Assembly: GCA_951828515.1 (NCBI GenBank)
Contig: OX639992.1
Span: 5,744,217 to 5,808,216 of the forward strand
DNA: 64,000 nucleotides
From: an uncultured Poribacteria bacterium
Lineage (GTDB): Bacteria > Poribacteria > WGA-4E > WGA-3G
Direction: 5' to 3'
A program made the position numbers and the translations under genes. Below the pieces are notes generated by a model. It saw only the letters and a list, made by a program, of their open reading frames with translations, made no database searches and was not told the DNA's origin. Within the stretch, counting starts at the first letter, position 1. Every line of letters starts with the position of its first letter. This document shows positions 36,802 to 45,458 of this stretch, piece by piece.

Positions 36802-37194
36802 TTAAGAATCCTCTTTCTCCTTGAGGCTCTGCAGTACCTCATCGGCATCCAGTCTACCGGCCTCGCCATAGCCTTGGAGGCGTTCACACTCCTCTCGAAC
36901 TTTATCGTGTTCGTCAAGTTCCAAATAGAGGCGTGCCAAATTCGTGCGCATTTCCCGAAACACACCGGGCCAATTCCGATCACCTTCTTTATCAATGATA
37001 CGGGTAGCATTTGTAAGAGCCGTGTTGACAACATCGTCTAATGCCTCTTTGTCCTCAGTTGAGATCCGAAAATCCGCCTCTTTACATTTTTCGTTGTAGG
37101 CTTTTAGTTCGCCGAGTGCCTGATCGCATTGGTTATATGTTTTTTCAATACTCAGCGCACCTTCAAAAATTTTTGATAAGAATCCTAATTTCAT
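36802..37194 (-). CDS. Small soluble helical protein of unknown function
   Basis: 130 aa, no signal. Begins MKLGFLSKIFEGALSIEKTY and is almost wholly charged helix (NLARLYLELDEHDKVREECER, TPR-like in character). It lies between the BatA-like gene and the LamG gene on the same strand, about 55 bp from the latter. No clear ribosome binding site beyond GGAGACGCT. Function unknown. Confidence 0.65.
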   Translation of the reverse strand: MKLGFLSKIFEGALSIEKTYNQCDQALGELKAYNEKCKEADFRISTEDKEALDDVVNTALTNATRIIDKEGDRNWPGVFREMRTNLARLYLELDEHDKVREECERLQGYGEAGRLDADEVLQSLKEKEDS

Positions 37195-37250
37195 AGCGTC
37201 TCCGAATGGGTGTAGGGCTGAGGTGGAAGTGCCTCACCCTACAAATTATT

Positions 37251-38027
37251 TTAGAAATCGGTTTTCAGTTCTCCCCATGTCACCGCCAACTTATCGCGGG
37301 CTTCAACAGCGAGCACCACCGGTATGCTCAGTTCCATATTTTCCTTCACCTCTTCTTCAGTCAACGCCGCCGCGTATATGACGACCTCATCGATGATTGC
37401 ATCTTCGACTTTATGGAGGTTCGGATTTTCGCCAGCACCGATGTAGATCGCTGCCTCTTTGAACTTGGGCCACTTAAAATTCTCTGGCTGTTCACCGATA
37501 AATTTACCGTTAACATAGATTTTGCCATCTTTCCCATCGGCAACCAAAACGTAGTGGTACCACTCTTTTAATTCAAATTTGAAGTTGCCGAGACTTTTGT
37601 CGGCGTGATGTCCAGCATCCCAAAACGGGTTGAAACCGGGATTCACCATCGTCCGAAATTCACAACAGCCGCCGGCAGCGGCTTCAATCGAGATGATCCC
37701 ATCATACGAGGCGTGTTGATTCAGGTAAAACCACGCTTCCATTGTAATCTCTGTTTTCTCACCGATTGGAACGATAAAGTCGTTCTGTTCCATTACAACG
37801 ACACCACCGTTGAGCTGGATGGCTTTATTGAATGCCCCATCAACAAGCGAGCCCTTTCCGACCAATTCAGCGTCATTTCCGTTGCCAGAATCATCGCTGA
37901 CCTTATTACCGCTCAGCTTGTCAAAAGAGTAATAGACGAGGATATCCTCTTCCTCGAAAGCGTCCGAGAGACTCACTGCAAATACACAGATTGCTGTCAG
38001 CCCCAACAGGAATAAATTTCTACGCAT
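37251..38027 (-). CDS. Secreted LamG/concanavalin-like lectin domain protein
   Basis: 258 aa. Signal peptide 1-23, then a LamG domain: LVYYSFDKLSGNKVSDDSGN, AFNKAIQLNG, TEITMEAWFYLNQ, WYHYVLVADGKDGKIYVNGK and IDEVVIYAAALTEEEVKENM, all in the usual order. It probably binds glycans outside the cytoplasm. The final residues VEARDKLAVTWGELK resemble the end of the protein at 1457. Good AAGGAGGC site before ATG 38027. Confidence 0.9.
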   Translation of the reverse strand: MRRNLFLLGLTAICVFAVSLSDAFEEEDILVYYSFDKLSGNKVSDDSGNGNDAELVGKGSLVDGAFNKAIQLNGGVVVMEQNDFIVPIGEKTEITMEAWFYLNQHASYDGIISIEAAAGGCCEFRTMVNPGFNPFWDAGHHADKSLGNFKFELKEWYHYVLVADGKDGKIYVNGKFIGEQPENFKWPKFKEAAIYIGAGENPNLHKVEDAIIDEVVIYAAALTEEEVKENMELSIPVVLAVEARDKLAVTWGELKTDF

Positions 38028-38144
38028 CCTTGTGCCTCCTTAAGCATTTTTAACATTTTAACATAAATCTGGAACACCGTCAATCCATTATACAACAGCC
38101 CCAGAATTATATCAATGCACAATGGCACTTGGTCCAGGGTCATT

Positions 38145-38248
38145 TATGGTAAACTTTAGAATTAACTGTACACTCTGCACCGACGAGGTTAGAAACCTCG
38201 CCTACCCGGGGAGGGGAGAATGTCTGCTTATTTTTCTGGTTTACCATA
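38145..38248. repeat. MITE-like element, family 1, with a second partial copy at 38344
   Basis: Perfect 10-bp inverted ends TATGGTAAAC (38145-38154) and GTTTACCATA (38239-38248). Internal palindrome GCGAGGTT...AACCTCG. A one-ended copy (TATGGTAGATTTTAGAATTAC, GGCGAGGTTAGGAAACCTCGCC) starts at 38344. CCATAGTTTT and AAAACTATGG face each other across 38245-38348, as if one element had inserted beside another. The rest of 38420-38549 holds short CAGCTGACTGCTGA repeats. Confidence 0.8.
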
Positions 38249-38549
38249 GTTTTAAGCAATTATGGGATTCTGGGTGGATCCGGTGCGATTGGGACACCGC
38301 GCCTACCTGGCCGAGGAATCAAAAACGCGTAAAAAACGGAAAACTATGGTAGATTTTAGAATTACTTATACACTATAACGGCGAGGTTAGGAAACCTCGC
38401 CAGCGGTGTAGGGTTTTTCGCTGGGCAACAAATGGTTTCCCTACTGACAGCTGACTGCTGATGGCTGAACGCTAATATTCTGACCGCTGACCCTGCTCTG
38501 TTTTCAATTTCACCTTGAAAGTCAAGGTCTTTAGTGCTACAATAACGGC

Positions 38550-39389
38550 ATGACATTTCTTGAAGCAATCCTTCTTGGGATTTTACAAGGTTTAACCGAA
38601 TTCCTACCCGTCAGTAGTTCAGGACACCTTGTCCTCGCGCAACAATTCCTCGGATTAAAGGAACCCCTCGTCTTTTTCGATGTGATGCTTCACGTCGGAA
38701 CATTAGCCGCAGTGCTCGTCGTATATCGTGCCGCAATAGGGAGATTAGTAATCGGTGGACTTTCTGCACTCGGAGACACCCAATTGTGGCGGAAACCAGG
38801 GGCAACGCTTAACACGTCGGCAGAACTGAAGTTTATATGGCTGATACTTCTCGGTTCCATTCCAACAGGAATCATCGCAGTGGTCTTCAAGACCCAATTA
38901 GAGTCTTTTTTCGATGAGGTACGCCTCGTGAGCATCATGTTAATCCTCACGGGTGTTATCCTCCAATTACCGCGACTCCGCAGAAAGGAAACGGATACTC
39001 CTGACGACCGAGCCGAAAAGTTGAAAACGTGGCACGCACCGCTCATCGGAATCGCACAAGGATGCGCAATCACGCCGGGTATATCTCGTTCCGGGACGAC
39101 AATCTCGTTGGCACTATTTTTAGGGATTCCTGCAAAAACTGCCGCGGAATACTCCTTCCTCCTCTCAATTCCTGCGATACTCGGTGCGGTTGCGCTCAAA
39201 ATCCGGGACATCGGAGACACCGAGATCCCGTTTCACATCGTGGGAACTGGAATGCTCGCCTCGTTTATTGTTGGTTATATTGCCTTGCGGTTCCTGTTGG
39301 TCGTACTCAACCGAGGCAAATTCTCAGTTTTCTCCTACTATTGCGTCGCTTTGGGGTTAACTTCACTCTTAATCGCTTTGATCCAGTAA
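38550..39389 (+). CDS. uppP: Undecaprenyl-diphosphatase
   Basis: 279 aa polytopic inner-membrane protein. It recycles the lipid carrier by removing one phosphate from undecaprenyl pyrophosphate. Family motifs: GLTEFLPVSSSGHL (residues 14-27) and PGISRSGTTISLAL. The start ATG 38550 gives the family's normal N-terminus (MTFLEAILLGILQG). Its last 52 bp overlap the convergent methyltransferase gene. Confidence 0.97.
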   Translation: MTFLEAILLGILQGLTEFLPVSSSGHLVLAQQFLGLKEPLVFFDVMLHVGTLAAVLVVYRAAIGRLVIGGLSALGDTQLWRKPGATLNTSAELKFIWLILLGSIPTGIIAVVFKTQLESFFDEVRLVSIMLILTGVILQLPRLRRKETDTPDDRAEKLKTWHAPLIGIAQGCAITPGISRSGTTISLALFLGIPAKTAAEYSFLLSIPAILGAVALKIRDIGDTEIPFHIVGTGMLASFIVGYIALRFLLVVLNRGKFSVFSYYCVALGLTSLLIALIQ

Positions 39390-40021
39390 GTTGCGACGCG
39401 TCCAAGCACCTTTCTGTTGTAGTGTCGCATCTCTGGCACCACACCGATACTCTCTAAGGTGTCGCAGACTTTCCTATCGTTTTGCAGTGTGTTCCGAATC
39501 CACTTTTTCCCAGTGCATCCATAAATCAGACTGGTGAGATACATTTGTAACGGTTTCAGCTTGAAACGTTTGAGATACCGAAGCGGGAACCCGAATCCGT
39601 GTCCAGAGATCGCGAGTGTGCCTCCGGGTTTCAAAACCCGTGCAAGCTCAGTTAAGGCAATCCTATCATCAGGGACATGCGGCATGACGAGGAAACAGGT
39701 GACGAGATCAAAAGATTCATCTGCAAAAGGTAGGTTTGGAAGTGCCGCATGTAGCAAGGCAGGCTCTGTAGAAGACGGCTCCATGAACTTCCCAATTTGA
39801 GAACGCCCGGTCACCAAGAAAATCGCATCCACATCGACACCGACAAGGAGTTCTGGAGCGTCGGTGGAGAGGGCAACAAGCAGATTCCCCGGTCCACATC
39901 CGACATCCAACACCCTCTTACCGGCAGCATTGATCTTCAAAGTATCGAGTTGCCTCCGCGTTGTGCCATTTTCTAATTCGCGGTAAGCGTTCTGGATGTA
40001 GGCACGGTGCCATTCTGTCAC
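39338..40021 (-). CDS. Class I SAM-dependent methyltransferase
   Basis: 227 aa. SAM-binding motif I VLDVGCGPGNLLVALS (about 35-50), acidic motif II (VGVDVDAI), and motif with ALPNLPFADESFDLVTCFLV then ELARVLKPGGTLAISG. This is the UbiE/Methyltransf_11 layout. The acceptor is unknown. Convergent overlap of 52 bp with uppP. Confidence 0.88.
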   Translation of the reverse strand: MTEWHRAYIQNAYRELENGTTRRQLDTLKINAAGKRVLDVGCGPGNLLVALSTDAPELLVGVDVDAIFLVTGRSQIGKFMEPSSTEPALLHAALPNLPFADESFDLVTCFLVMPHVPDDRIALTELARVLKPGGTLAISGHGFGFPLRYLKRFKLKPLQMYLTSLIYGCTGKKWIRNTLQNDRKVCDTLESIGVVPEMRHYNRKVLGRVATYWIKAIKSEVNPKATQ

Positions 40022-40090
40022 GCGACATCTCCGTATAATAGCAATTAGCCATCAGGTACTTGGCGGTCAGCCGTCGGGTCGGGTTTTCTA

Positions 40091-40204
40091 ATGAAGATTA
40101 AGAATTTAATCGGGTAATTTTTACCGATGCCCGGTGCGGTTGGGAAACCGCACCTACCGGGCCTGAAGGAACATAGAATTCCCAAATATTTTATTAAACT
40201 TCAT
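40091..40204. repeat. MITE-like element, family 2
   Basis: Ends ATGAAGATTAA (40091) and TTAAACTTCAT (to 40204), 10 of 11 inverted. Core GGTGCGGTTGGGAAACCGCACC. Relative of 3499-3629. Confidence 0.75.
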
Positions 40205-40279
40205 ACGAAAACCCTTTCAGCAGTCAGGTAAGAGGTTTTCGTTTAAGAAGACTCTCTTACTGATTGCTGACTGCCATAT

Positions 40280-41735
40280 AGTGATAGACCCCCAGCTAAA
40301 GCATGGGGGCTTCTGCAAAAGTTATGCAGAAGCATTTGTGGATTTGAGAAGCAGACTGGTCGCTTCAACGGAGATGCCAACAATCCTGTTGAACAGGACA
40401 ATCGGTCTGACGACTCCTAAGCCAAAGGAAGCTACCCCTTCCTTGAGAATGTTCATCGCAGCGTTTTGGTCGCGGTCGAGGTCTGTATGACACTCTGGAC
40501 ACGTCCAGTTCCTATCCGCGAGCGTGAGGTTATCATTTTTATGTCCACACACAGAGCAGCACTTACTTGTCGGAGACCAGCGATCAATCTTCAACACCGA
40601 ACGGATACGTTTTTTGCTTTGGTGTTTCAGTTTCCGCAGGAACTCACCAAAACCAAGGTCAGAGACTTGTTTTCCCCAAAGGGCTTTCATACCCCGAAGG
40701 TTCAGGTCTTCAAAGAACAGAATATCAAACTTTTGGCACAGCTCTATCGCAAGTTTCCAATGGTGGTCTGTTCTCTGGTTGGCAGTTTTCTTATGGATAC
40801 GAGCAACGTTCTTGCGTTCGCGTTCCTGATTCTGAGACCCTTTAACCTTCCGAGAATACGCCTGCTGTGCTTTTGCCAACTTCTTGGCGTTGTGTTTGTA
40901 GAACATTGGAGAGGTATATGGATGTCCGTCACTGCCAGTCAGGAAGTCTTTGATACCAAAGTCAAACCCTTCAGCTTTACCTGTCTTGGGTTCGTATGTG
41001 ACTTCCGAGTAATCTTCAGTGAGCGTGATATACACGTCTCCGAGGGCGTCCCGTGTAACGTGAACTTGTGTGATTTTGCCTTCTATCGGACGGTGTAGGG
41101 CGAAACGATACCAGCGCCCGTTTAATCGGATTTTATACGTCGGATGGTTTCTTTCGTGTTTCTGTTTATCCAACACTTTTTCGAGGGGGGCTTGTCTGCC
41201 GTCAAACGTCATCCCTTTGTGTTTCTTGCAAGACTTGAATTGAGGGTGTCCTCTGCCGAGTGTTTTCATTTCACGGAAACTTTGTGATAGACGTTTCAGC
41301 ACATTCTGTAATGCCCAAGAGTAAGGGATATTCCAATGTTGGTACTTCTCAAGTTTCTTGAGATTTGTCAAATGAGCAGACATTTTGGAATACGATAACT
41401 CCTTACCGTATCTGCGGTAATACCGCATAGAGAGTGCCAAAAAGTGATTCCGCACAACGCCAATGATATTCAACTCGTCGTGCAAGTGGCGCAACGTCTT
41501 ATCTTTGAAAAGTTTATGTTTTGTGTTTCGCATGGTATATCAAGTCTCAAGTCTTTAACCCCTATTCAGTGGGTAGGCAGACACGTAACCTTGCGGCTAC
41601 GCTGAATATGTCTGCCAACTTGATACTCTAATTTTACCACATTTTCGGACTAAATGTCAAGGAAAAAATGAACGTTTTGGTCCTTTTCAAGAGGGCGGTG
41701 TCTATATCCCCCAGTTAAAGCAAGGGGGTTTTGAC
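40280..41735 (-). mobile_element. IS200/IS605-type element carrying only tnpB
   Basis: A near-identical 21-bp hairpin block lies beyond each end of tnpB: 40289-40309 and 41708-41728 (19 of 21 bases the same, same orientation), with stem CCCCC(A)/(T)GGGGG. A second hairpin, TTCTGCA/TGCAGAA (40311-40331), overlaps the tnpB stop and probably belongs to the omega-RNA. There is no tnpA, so the element needs a transposase in trans. Exact ends cannot be fixed because this class makes no target duplication. Bounds are approximate. Confidence 0.75.
40322..41533 (-). CDS. tnpB: RNA-guided endonuclease TnpB
   Basis: 403 aa, normal for TnpB. N-terminal helix-turn part with the core LKKLEKYQHWNIPYSWALQN, then the RuvC fold. 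The three catalytic acids are intact: Asp191 (GFDFGIK), Glu275 (FFEDLNLRGM) and Asp355 (DRDQNAAMNIL). The zinc finger is also intact: C326-x2-C329 and C345-x2-C348. It should be an active omega-RNA-guided nuclease. In family terms it is the ancestor type of Cas12. Guide RNA is expected from the 3' end of the gene and the right end of the element. Confidence 0.93.
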   Translation of the reverse strand: MRNTKHKLFKDKTLRHLHDELNIIGVVRNHFLALSMRYYRRYGKELSYSKMSAHLTNLKKLEKYQHWNIPYSWALQNVLKRLSQSFREMKTLGRGHPQFKSCKKHKGMTFDGRQAPLEKVLDKQKHERNHPTYKIRLNGRWYRFALHRPIEGKITQVHVTRDALGDVYITLTEDYSEVTYEPKTGKAEGFDFGIKDFLTGSDGHPYTSPMFYKHNAKKLAKAQQAYSRKVKGSQNQERERKNVARIHKKTANQRTDHHWKLAIELCQKFDILFFEDLNLRGMKALWGKQVSDLGFGEFLRKLKHQSKKRIRSVLKIDRWSPTSKCCSVCGHKNDNLTLADRNWTCPECHTDLDRDQNAAMNILKEGVASFGLGVVRPIVLFNRIVGISVEATSLLLKSTNASA

Positions 41736-42620
41736 ACCGAAGTTTGATAAAGAATTCACCCATCTGCTGAGCCGTTGCGGAATCGTTGTGAGTTCTGAAC
41801 GGAAGAGAATCAGTCCAGCGTCATCGGTGATTGGAACCGCCTTCAGTTGATACGGTGGGGTTTCCAACGTGTTCCATCCGATATCCGTCGTGCGTGCTGA
41901 ACGGAATCCACCGGCTTTTACCATCTCAATCTCGCGTTCTGTGTAATCGCCGTTCGGATAACTGAAATGAGAACACGCAACCCCCAAAAGCGTTTCTAAG
42001 TCCGTTTTGCTTCCAAGTATTTCTTTCTCACATTCGACTTCTGTACAGCGCGGTAGGATCGGATGGAATCGAGTATGCGGTTGAAAATCGGCACTCTCTG
42101 CCATCTCTTTCATTTCCGAGATAGTGAGTGCTTGCTTGTCTGGATACACCTGTTCAGGTTCAAAGTTAGATGTCCGCTTGAGGTGCATCAACCGTTCTGC
42201 ATTTGGGAGTCTTTTCAGTCTTTCCTTCTCTGCTTTAGATTGTCCGTCTATCTTAAACCAGAAATGTCGGTGCGTGTCAATAATCTGCGTGCAGACGTAG
42301 AGCGTTGGACAAATACCGTGCTGCTTGAAAATCGGCAGGAGTGCGATATTGCCAGCGTGTCCGTCGTCAATTGTAATCACAACGCTTTTCGAGGGGATCT
42401 CTGAGAAATCCTGTCGGTGAACAGCGGCGACGAGGGTATCCAGTGAGATAATCGTGTAGTGGCGTGAGAGGTAGGATATATGTTTCAGGAAAATCGCTGG
42501 TTTCGGATCGTGATACAGGAGGATCGCCACCCGATGCCGACAGACCCACTCTCGAATGAGAATCGGCATCCCCGACAAATTAACAAAAATTGCGATTATA
42601 TTTTTAAGAAAATTACGCAT
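41715..42620 (-). CDS. Polysaccharide deacetylase (NodB homology) family protein
   Basis: 301 aa. NodB motif 1 VVITIDDGHAGN (Asp-Asp), a later His/Arg stretch (HTRFHPILPRC) in place of the usual H(S/T)xxH, and FSYPNGDY. It removes acetyl groups from surface glycans, or is related to such enzymes. An N-terminal hydrophobic segment may anchor it. The last six codons and the stop (VKTPLL-TAA) lie inside the end of the TnpB element, so insertion set the present C-terminus. Upstream are two glycosyltransferase genes on the same strand. Confidence 0.85.
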   Translation of the reverse strand: MRNFLKNIIAIFVNLSGMPILIREWVCRHRVAILLYHDPKPAIFLKHISYLSRHYTIISLDTLVAAVHRQDFSEIPSKSVVITIDDGHAGNIALLPIFKQHGICPTLYVCTQIIDTHRHFWFKIDGQSKAEKERLKRLPNAERLMHLKRTSNFEPEQVYPDKQALTISEMKEMAESADFQPHTRFHPILPRCTEVECEKEILGSKTDLETLLGVACSHFSYPNGDYTEREIEMVKAGGFRSARTTDIGWNTLETPPYQLKAVPITDDAGLILFRSELTTIPQRLSRWVNSLSNFGVKTPLL

Positions 42621-42657
42621 CTATTTTATGGTTTTCAGTCTTCAGCGTTAAGAGTCA

Positions 42658-43722
42658 TCAGCGGTTATGGTAAACTTCTTCCAATTTCCGGATAGACACA
42701 GCACTATCAAATTCCTGTTGAATCGTCGCACGGGCATTTTTACCCAACTCACTCGCGAAGTCAAGTTCCGTCAACACCCGATGCAGTGCAGCTGCTAACG
42801 CCGTCGGATCCTGTGGCGGTACCCGGATACCGTCCTTCTCATCTTCTATCAGATCCACGATGCCGCCGACATCCGAGGCGATGCACGGCATTCCGATCCC
42901 CATCGCTTCAATCAATGCGTTTGGTGAACTCTCGTGTAGCGACGGAAGCACAAAGACATCTGCCGTCAAAAGCAGAGAAAAAACATCCTCACAAAACCCC
43001 GGAAACGTCACCCGTTCCGAGAGTCCGTATTCTGCCACAAGCGCACGGAGTTCCGCTTCTAACTCTCCCTCACCGAGAAACGTACACCGCCATGCGACAT
43101 CTCCTCGGTCCAACAAATTTAACGCCTCAATCAGATACCGATGCCCCTTTTCCGGCGCGAACCGTCCGACGCTTATTATTAACTTCTCTTTGGTGTGGTC
43201 TCGGCGTTGCTGAGACCATTCCTCGGCGGGTAATTCCAATAGATTCGGGATGCTCACAATGTTTTTGTCTGGATACCGCTGGTGGAGATGCCGTTGGATC
43301 TGCGCTGAATTCGTCAGAAGGACATCAGCGGTATTGTAGATGAGTTTTTCGGTAAGATAGAGCCGAAACGTGCCGTACCTCGCGTGGTAGTCGCCGCGTT
43401 GTGAAGCGATGAACGGTATCTGTCGCCACAACCCGAATTTACGGGAGAGTCCGCAGAGGAAATTGGAATACCATAACCAACTATGTACAATGTCGGGTTC
43501 AAAAGCGTTGACGATCCCACCGAGTGCAAACGCCTTTTCGAGCATCTTCATGCGTCTGCTGTCACTTGTGAGTGTTGCGACCTCCCGCACACACGGTAGT
43601 GCGGCGAGTTCTCTGACGCGTTCTCCTTCGGCACGACTCAACACAATAGACGCTTCATACTGCTCCGGTGGCAACTGATCCAACGTCTTGAGCAGTTGCG
43701 ATTCGGCACCGTCCTTTGTCAT
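42658..43722 (-). CDS. Glycosyltransferase family 4 (GT-B fold)
   Basis: 354 aa from ATG 43722. C-terminal signature: ISVGRFAPEKGHRYLIEAL, then FVLPSLHESSPNALIEAMGIGMPCIASDVGGI (the ExE region). In-frame sequence upstream of this ATG codes KILYVIDS, the usual first strand of such enzymes, back to a stop at 43755. The true start is therefore probably a non-standard ATT at 43749 (AAGG upstream) with sequence IKILYVIDSMTKDGAESQ. It makes surface polysaccharide. Its neighbours are the deacetylase and the GT-C protein. Confidence 0.88.
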   Translation of the reverse strand: MTKDGAESQLLKTLDQLPPEQYEASIVLSRAEGERVRELAALPCVREVATLTSDSRRMKMLEKAFALGGIVNAFEPDIVHSWLWYSNFLCGLSRKFGLWRQIPFIASQRGDYHARYGTFRLYLTEKLIYNTADVLLTNSAQIQRHLHQRYPDKNIVSIPNLLELPAEEWSQQRRDHTKEKLIISVGRFAPEKGHRYLIEALNLLDRGDVAWRCTFLGEGELEAELRALVAEYGLSERVTFPGFCEDVFSLLLTADVFVLPSLHESSPNALIEAMGIGMPCIASDVGGIVDLIEDEKDGIRVPPQDPTALAAALHRVLTELDFASELGKNARATIQQEFDSAVSIRKLEEVYHNR

Positions 43723-43898
43723 GGAATCAATAACATAAAGAATTTTAATTTTTTAATTTTACCTTGCGGGGGAACAGCGTGCGTTTCAACTATCAAGGGC
43801 GTTCCTTAAATCCGCCTACGCCGTTGTTGCAGGCTACGGGTTTGGGACTAACGAATACCTCTTTACCGATAACTATTCTGACTGACAACTGCTAACTA

Positions 43899-45401
43899 TC
43901 ACCAATACGTGTAGAGCAGGGCTTCCCCCAAGATCAGTTGCCCAACGAGTATACCTGCGACCCAATAAAGATCGGATATCGGGCGCGACGTGAGATGTTT
44001 AGCGACCGGAATAACGAAAAACGGTACCATGAAAATCCATATCCGCTCGACCTCCATCGTAAACAGCGTCGAGAACGCAAAGTAGAGAAGCGTGATTAGG
44101 AAACCAACGATGAAACTGTCCAACGCGTCATGGCGAAATATCCAAGGCAGGCGAATTCCATTACTCTCCGGTTCAGATGCGCGTGTATTCTGCCGCCACG
44201 CCTTCACCGATACTACGACTTCCCGAAGCCAGACCATTGTTATCGGCAGTCCGACACCGATGAGGAACGCAAACAGGTTCGCGAAACTCAGGTGGAAATA
44301 ACGCGTAATGCTTTCATAACCCGTCCCCATCCCTTTTTCATCTTTTTTGATAGCTGCCCAGAGTGCCTCAATTGGCTGGAATTCAGCCAAGAGAAAAAGC
44401 AACACATAAAACCCGATGAATCCAACAGCAGCGAACAGCAAGACCTTTAGATACTGTCGGAACTGCTCCCGCTCCAGTAAAGCGACAACACATAAAAAGA
44501 TACCGACAACGACCGTTGCATACGTCATGAACATCCCAAGCGCAAGCGAAATCCCAGTTAATAAGCTATAAGGGCGGAATCCATACCACACTTGATCCGG
44601 TAGGGTTTCCTGTTCTCGTGCTTTATAAAACAGGTAAACACTCAGGATTGGGAAGACACTGAAGGGACCGTCCATTGACGTACCAGTGAACATCACAAAG
44701 TTGGGGGTGATGAGAAAAAGGAGAAGCGCGTATCGACCGACCTTTTCACCGTAAAGATGTGTGCCGAGACGATAGACCGGTATTACTGTGATCGCAGTAA
44801 AGAGAATCGAGATCAAAGATGCCGATATGAGATTGTAACCGAAGATTTTGCTGACAAACCACAAAAAAACCACGCCTCCCGGTGGATGGGTGCGTGCGTG
44901 CCCTGAAAGGGTATTAAACAATTCGGGTTTGCTATAATCCCGTAGAAACCTGTGGAGTCCGAGTTCGTCAATCCTCGGCACATCGCCATAATACTCCAGT
45001 GAAGTCCGAGTATACGGCTCTAAAAGCGTTAAAACCCGTTCCGTTTCGCCATCCTGTTCCAACTCTCGGTAGCCATCAATTTGGGCAACGCTGATATGAA
45101 TCGCGAGGAAACAGATAATCGCTACACCGATTAATCGACGACCGTCTGCACCCGAAAGCAGGTATTTGTAACAAAGGTACAGAAAACCGATACATATCAC
45201 GAGGGCAGGCAATATCCACCAACTCACGTCGAAACTCGGTTCGGCATAAAGCGGCAAAATGTGCTTTTCAAACCGCACCGCCCCCAGATTGATAGACATC
45301 TCGCGCATGCAGTAATACAGGAATAGATGGTAAACGAAGAAAAATAGAGCGAGCCCCCCAATCTGCACAGGAATTTTTTTAATTATTAAGTTTTTGCGCA
45401 T
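43899..45401 (-). CDS. Multi-pass glycosyltransferase (GT-C, ArnT/PMT-like)
   Basis: 500 aa from ATG 45401 (GGAGTTGG site); an ATG 24 bp upstream is possible. At least ten membrane helices. The first large loop carries acidic residues (QIDGYRELEQDGE) and the helix HARTHPPGGVVFLWFV, where THPPG is a hallmark of lipid-linked-sugar glycosyltransferases. It likely adds a sugar from a polyprenyl donor on the periplasmic side, and works with the neighbouring GT4 and deacetylase. Confidence 0.8.
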   Translation of the reverse strand: MRKNLIIKKIPVQIGGLALFFFVYHLFLYYCMREMSINLGAVRFEKHILPLYAEPSFDVSWWILPALVICIGFLYLCYKYLLSGADGRRLIGVAIICFLAIHISVAQIDGYRELEQDGETERVLTLLEPYTRTSLEYYGDVPRIDELGLHRFLRDYSKPELFNTLSGHARTHPPGGVVFLWFVSKIFGYNLISASLISILFTAITVIPVYRLGTHLYGEKVGRYALLLFLITPNFVMFTGTSMDGPFSVFPILSVYLFYKAREQETLPDQVWYGFRPYSLLTGISLALGMFMTYATVVVGIFLCVVALLEREQFRQYLKVLLFAAVGFIGFYVLLFLLAEFQPIEALWAAIKKDEKGMGTGYESITRYFHLSFANLFAFLIGVGLPITMVWLREVVVSVKAWRQNTRASEPESNGIRLPWIFRHDALDSFIVGFLITLLYFAFSTLFTMEVERIWIFMVPFFVIPVAKHLTSRPISDLYWVAGILVGQLILGEALLYTYW

Positions 45402-45458
45402 TGTTCCAACTCCGCCCACCGTCAAGGTCCAAGTAATTGTGAGATTCGTATAAAATGA

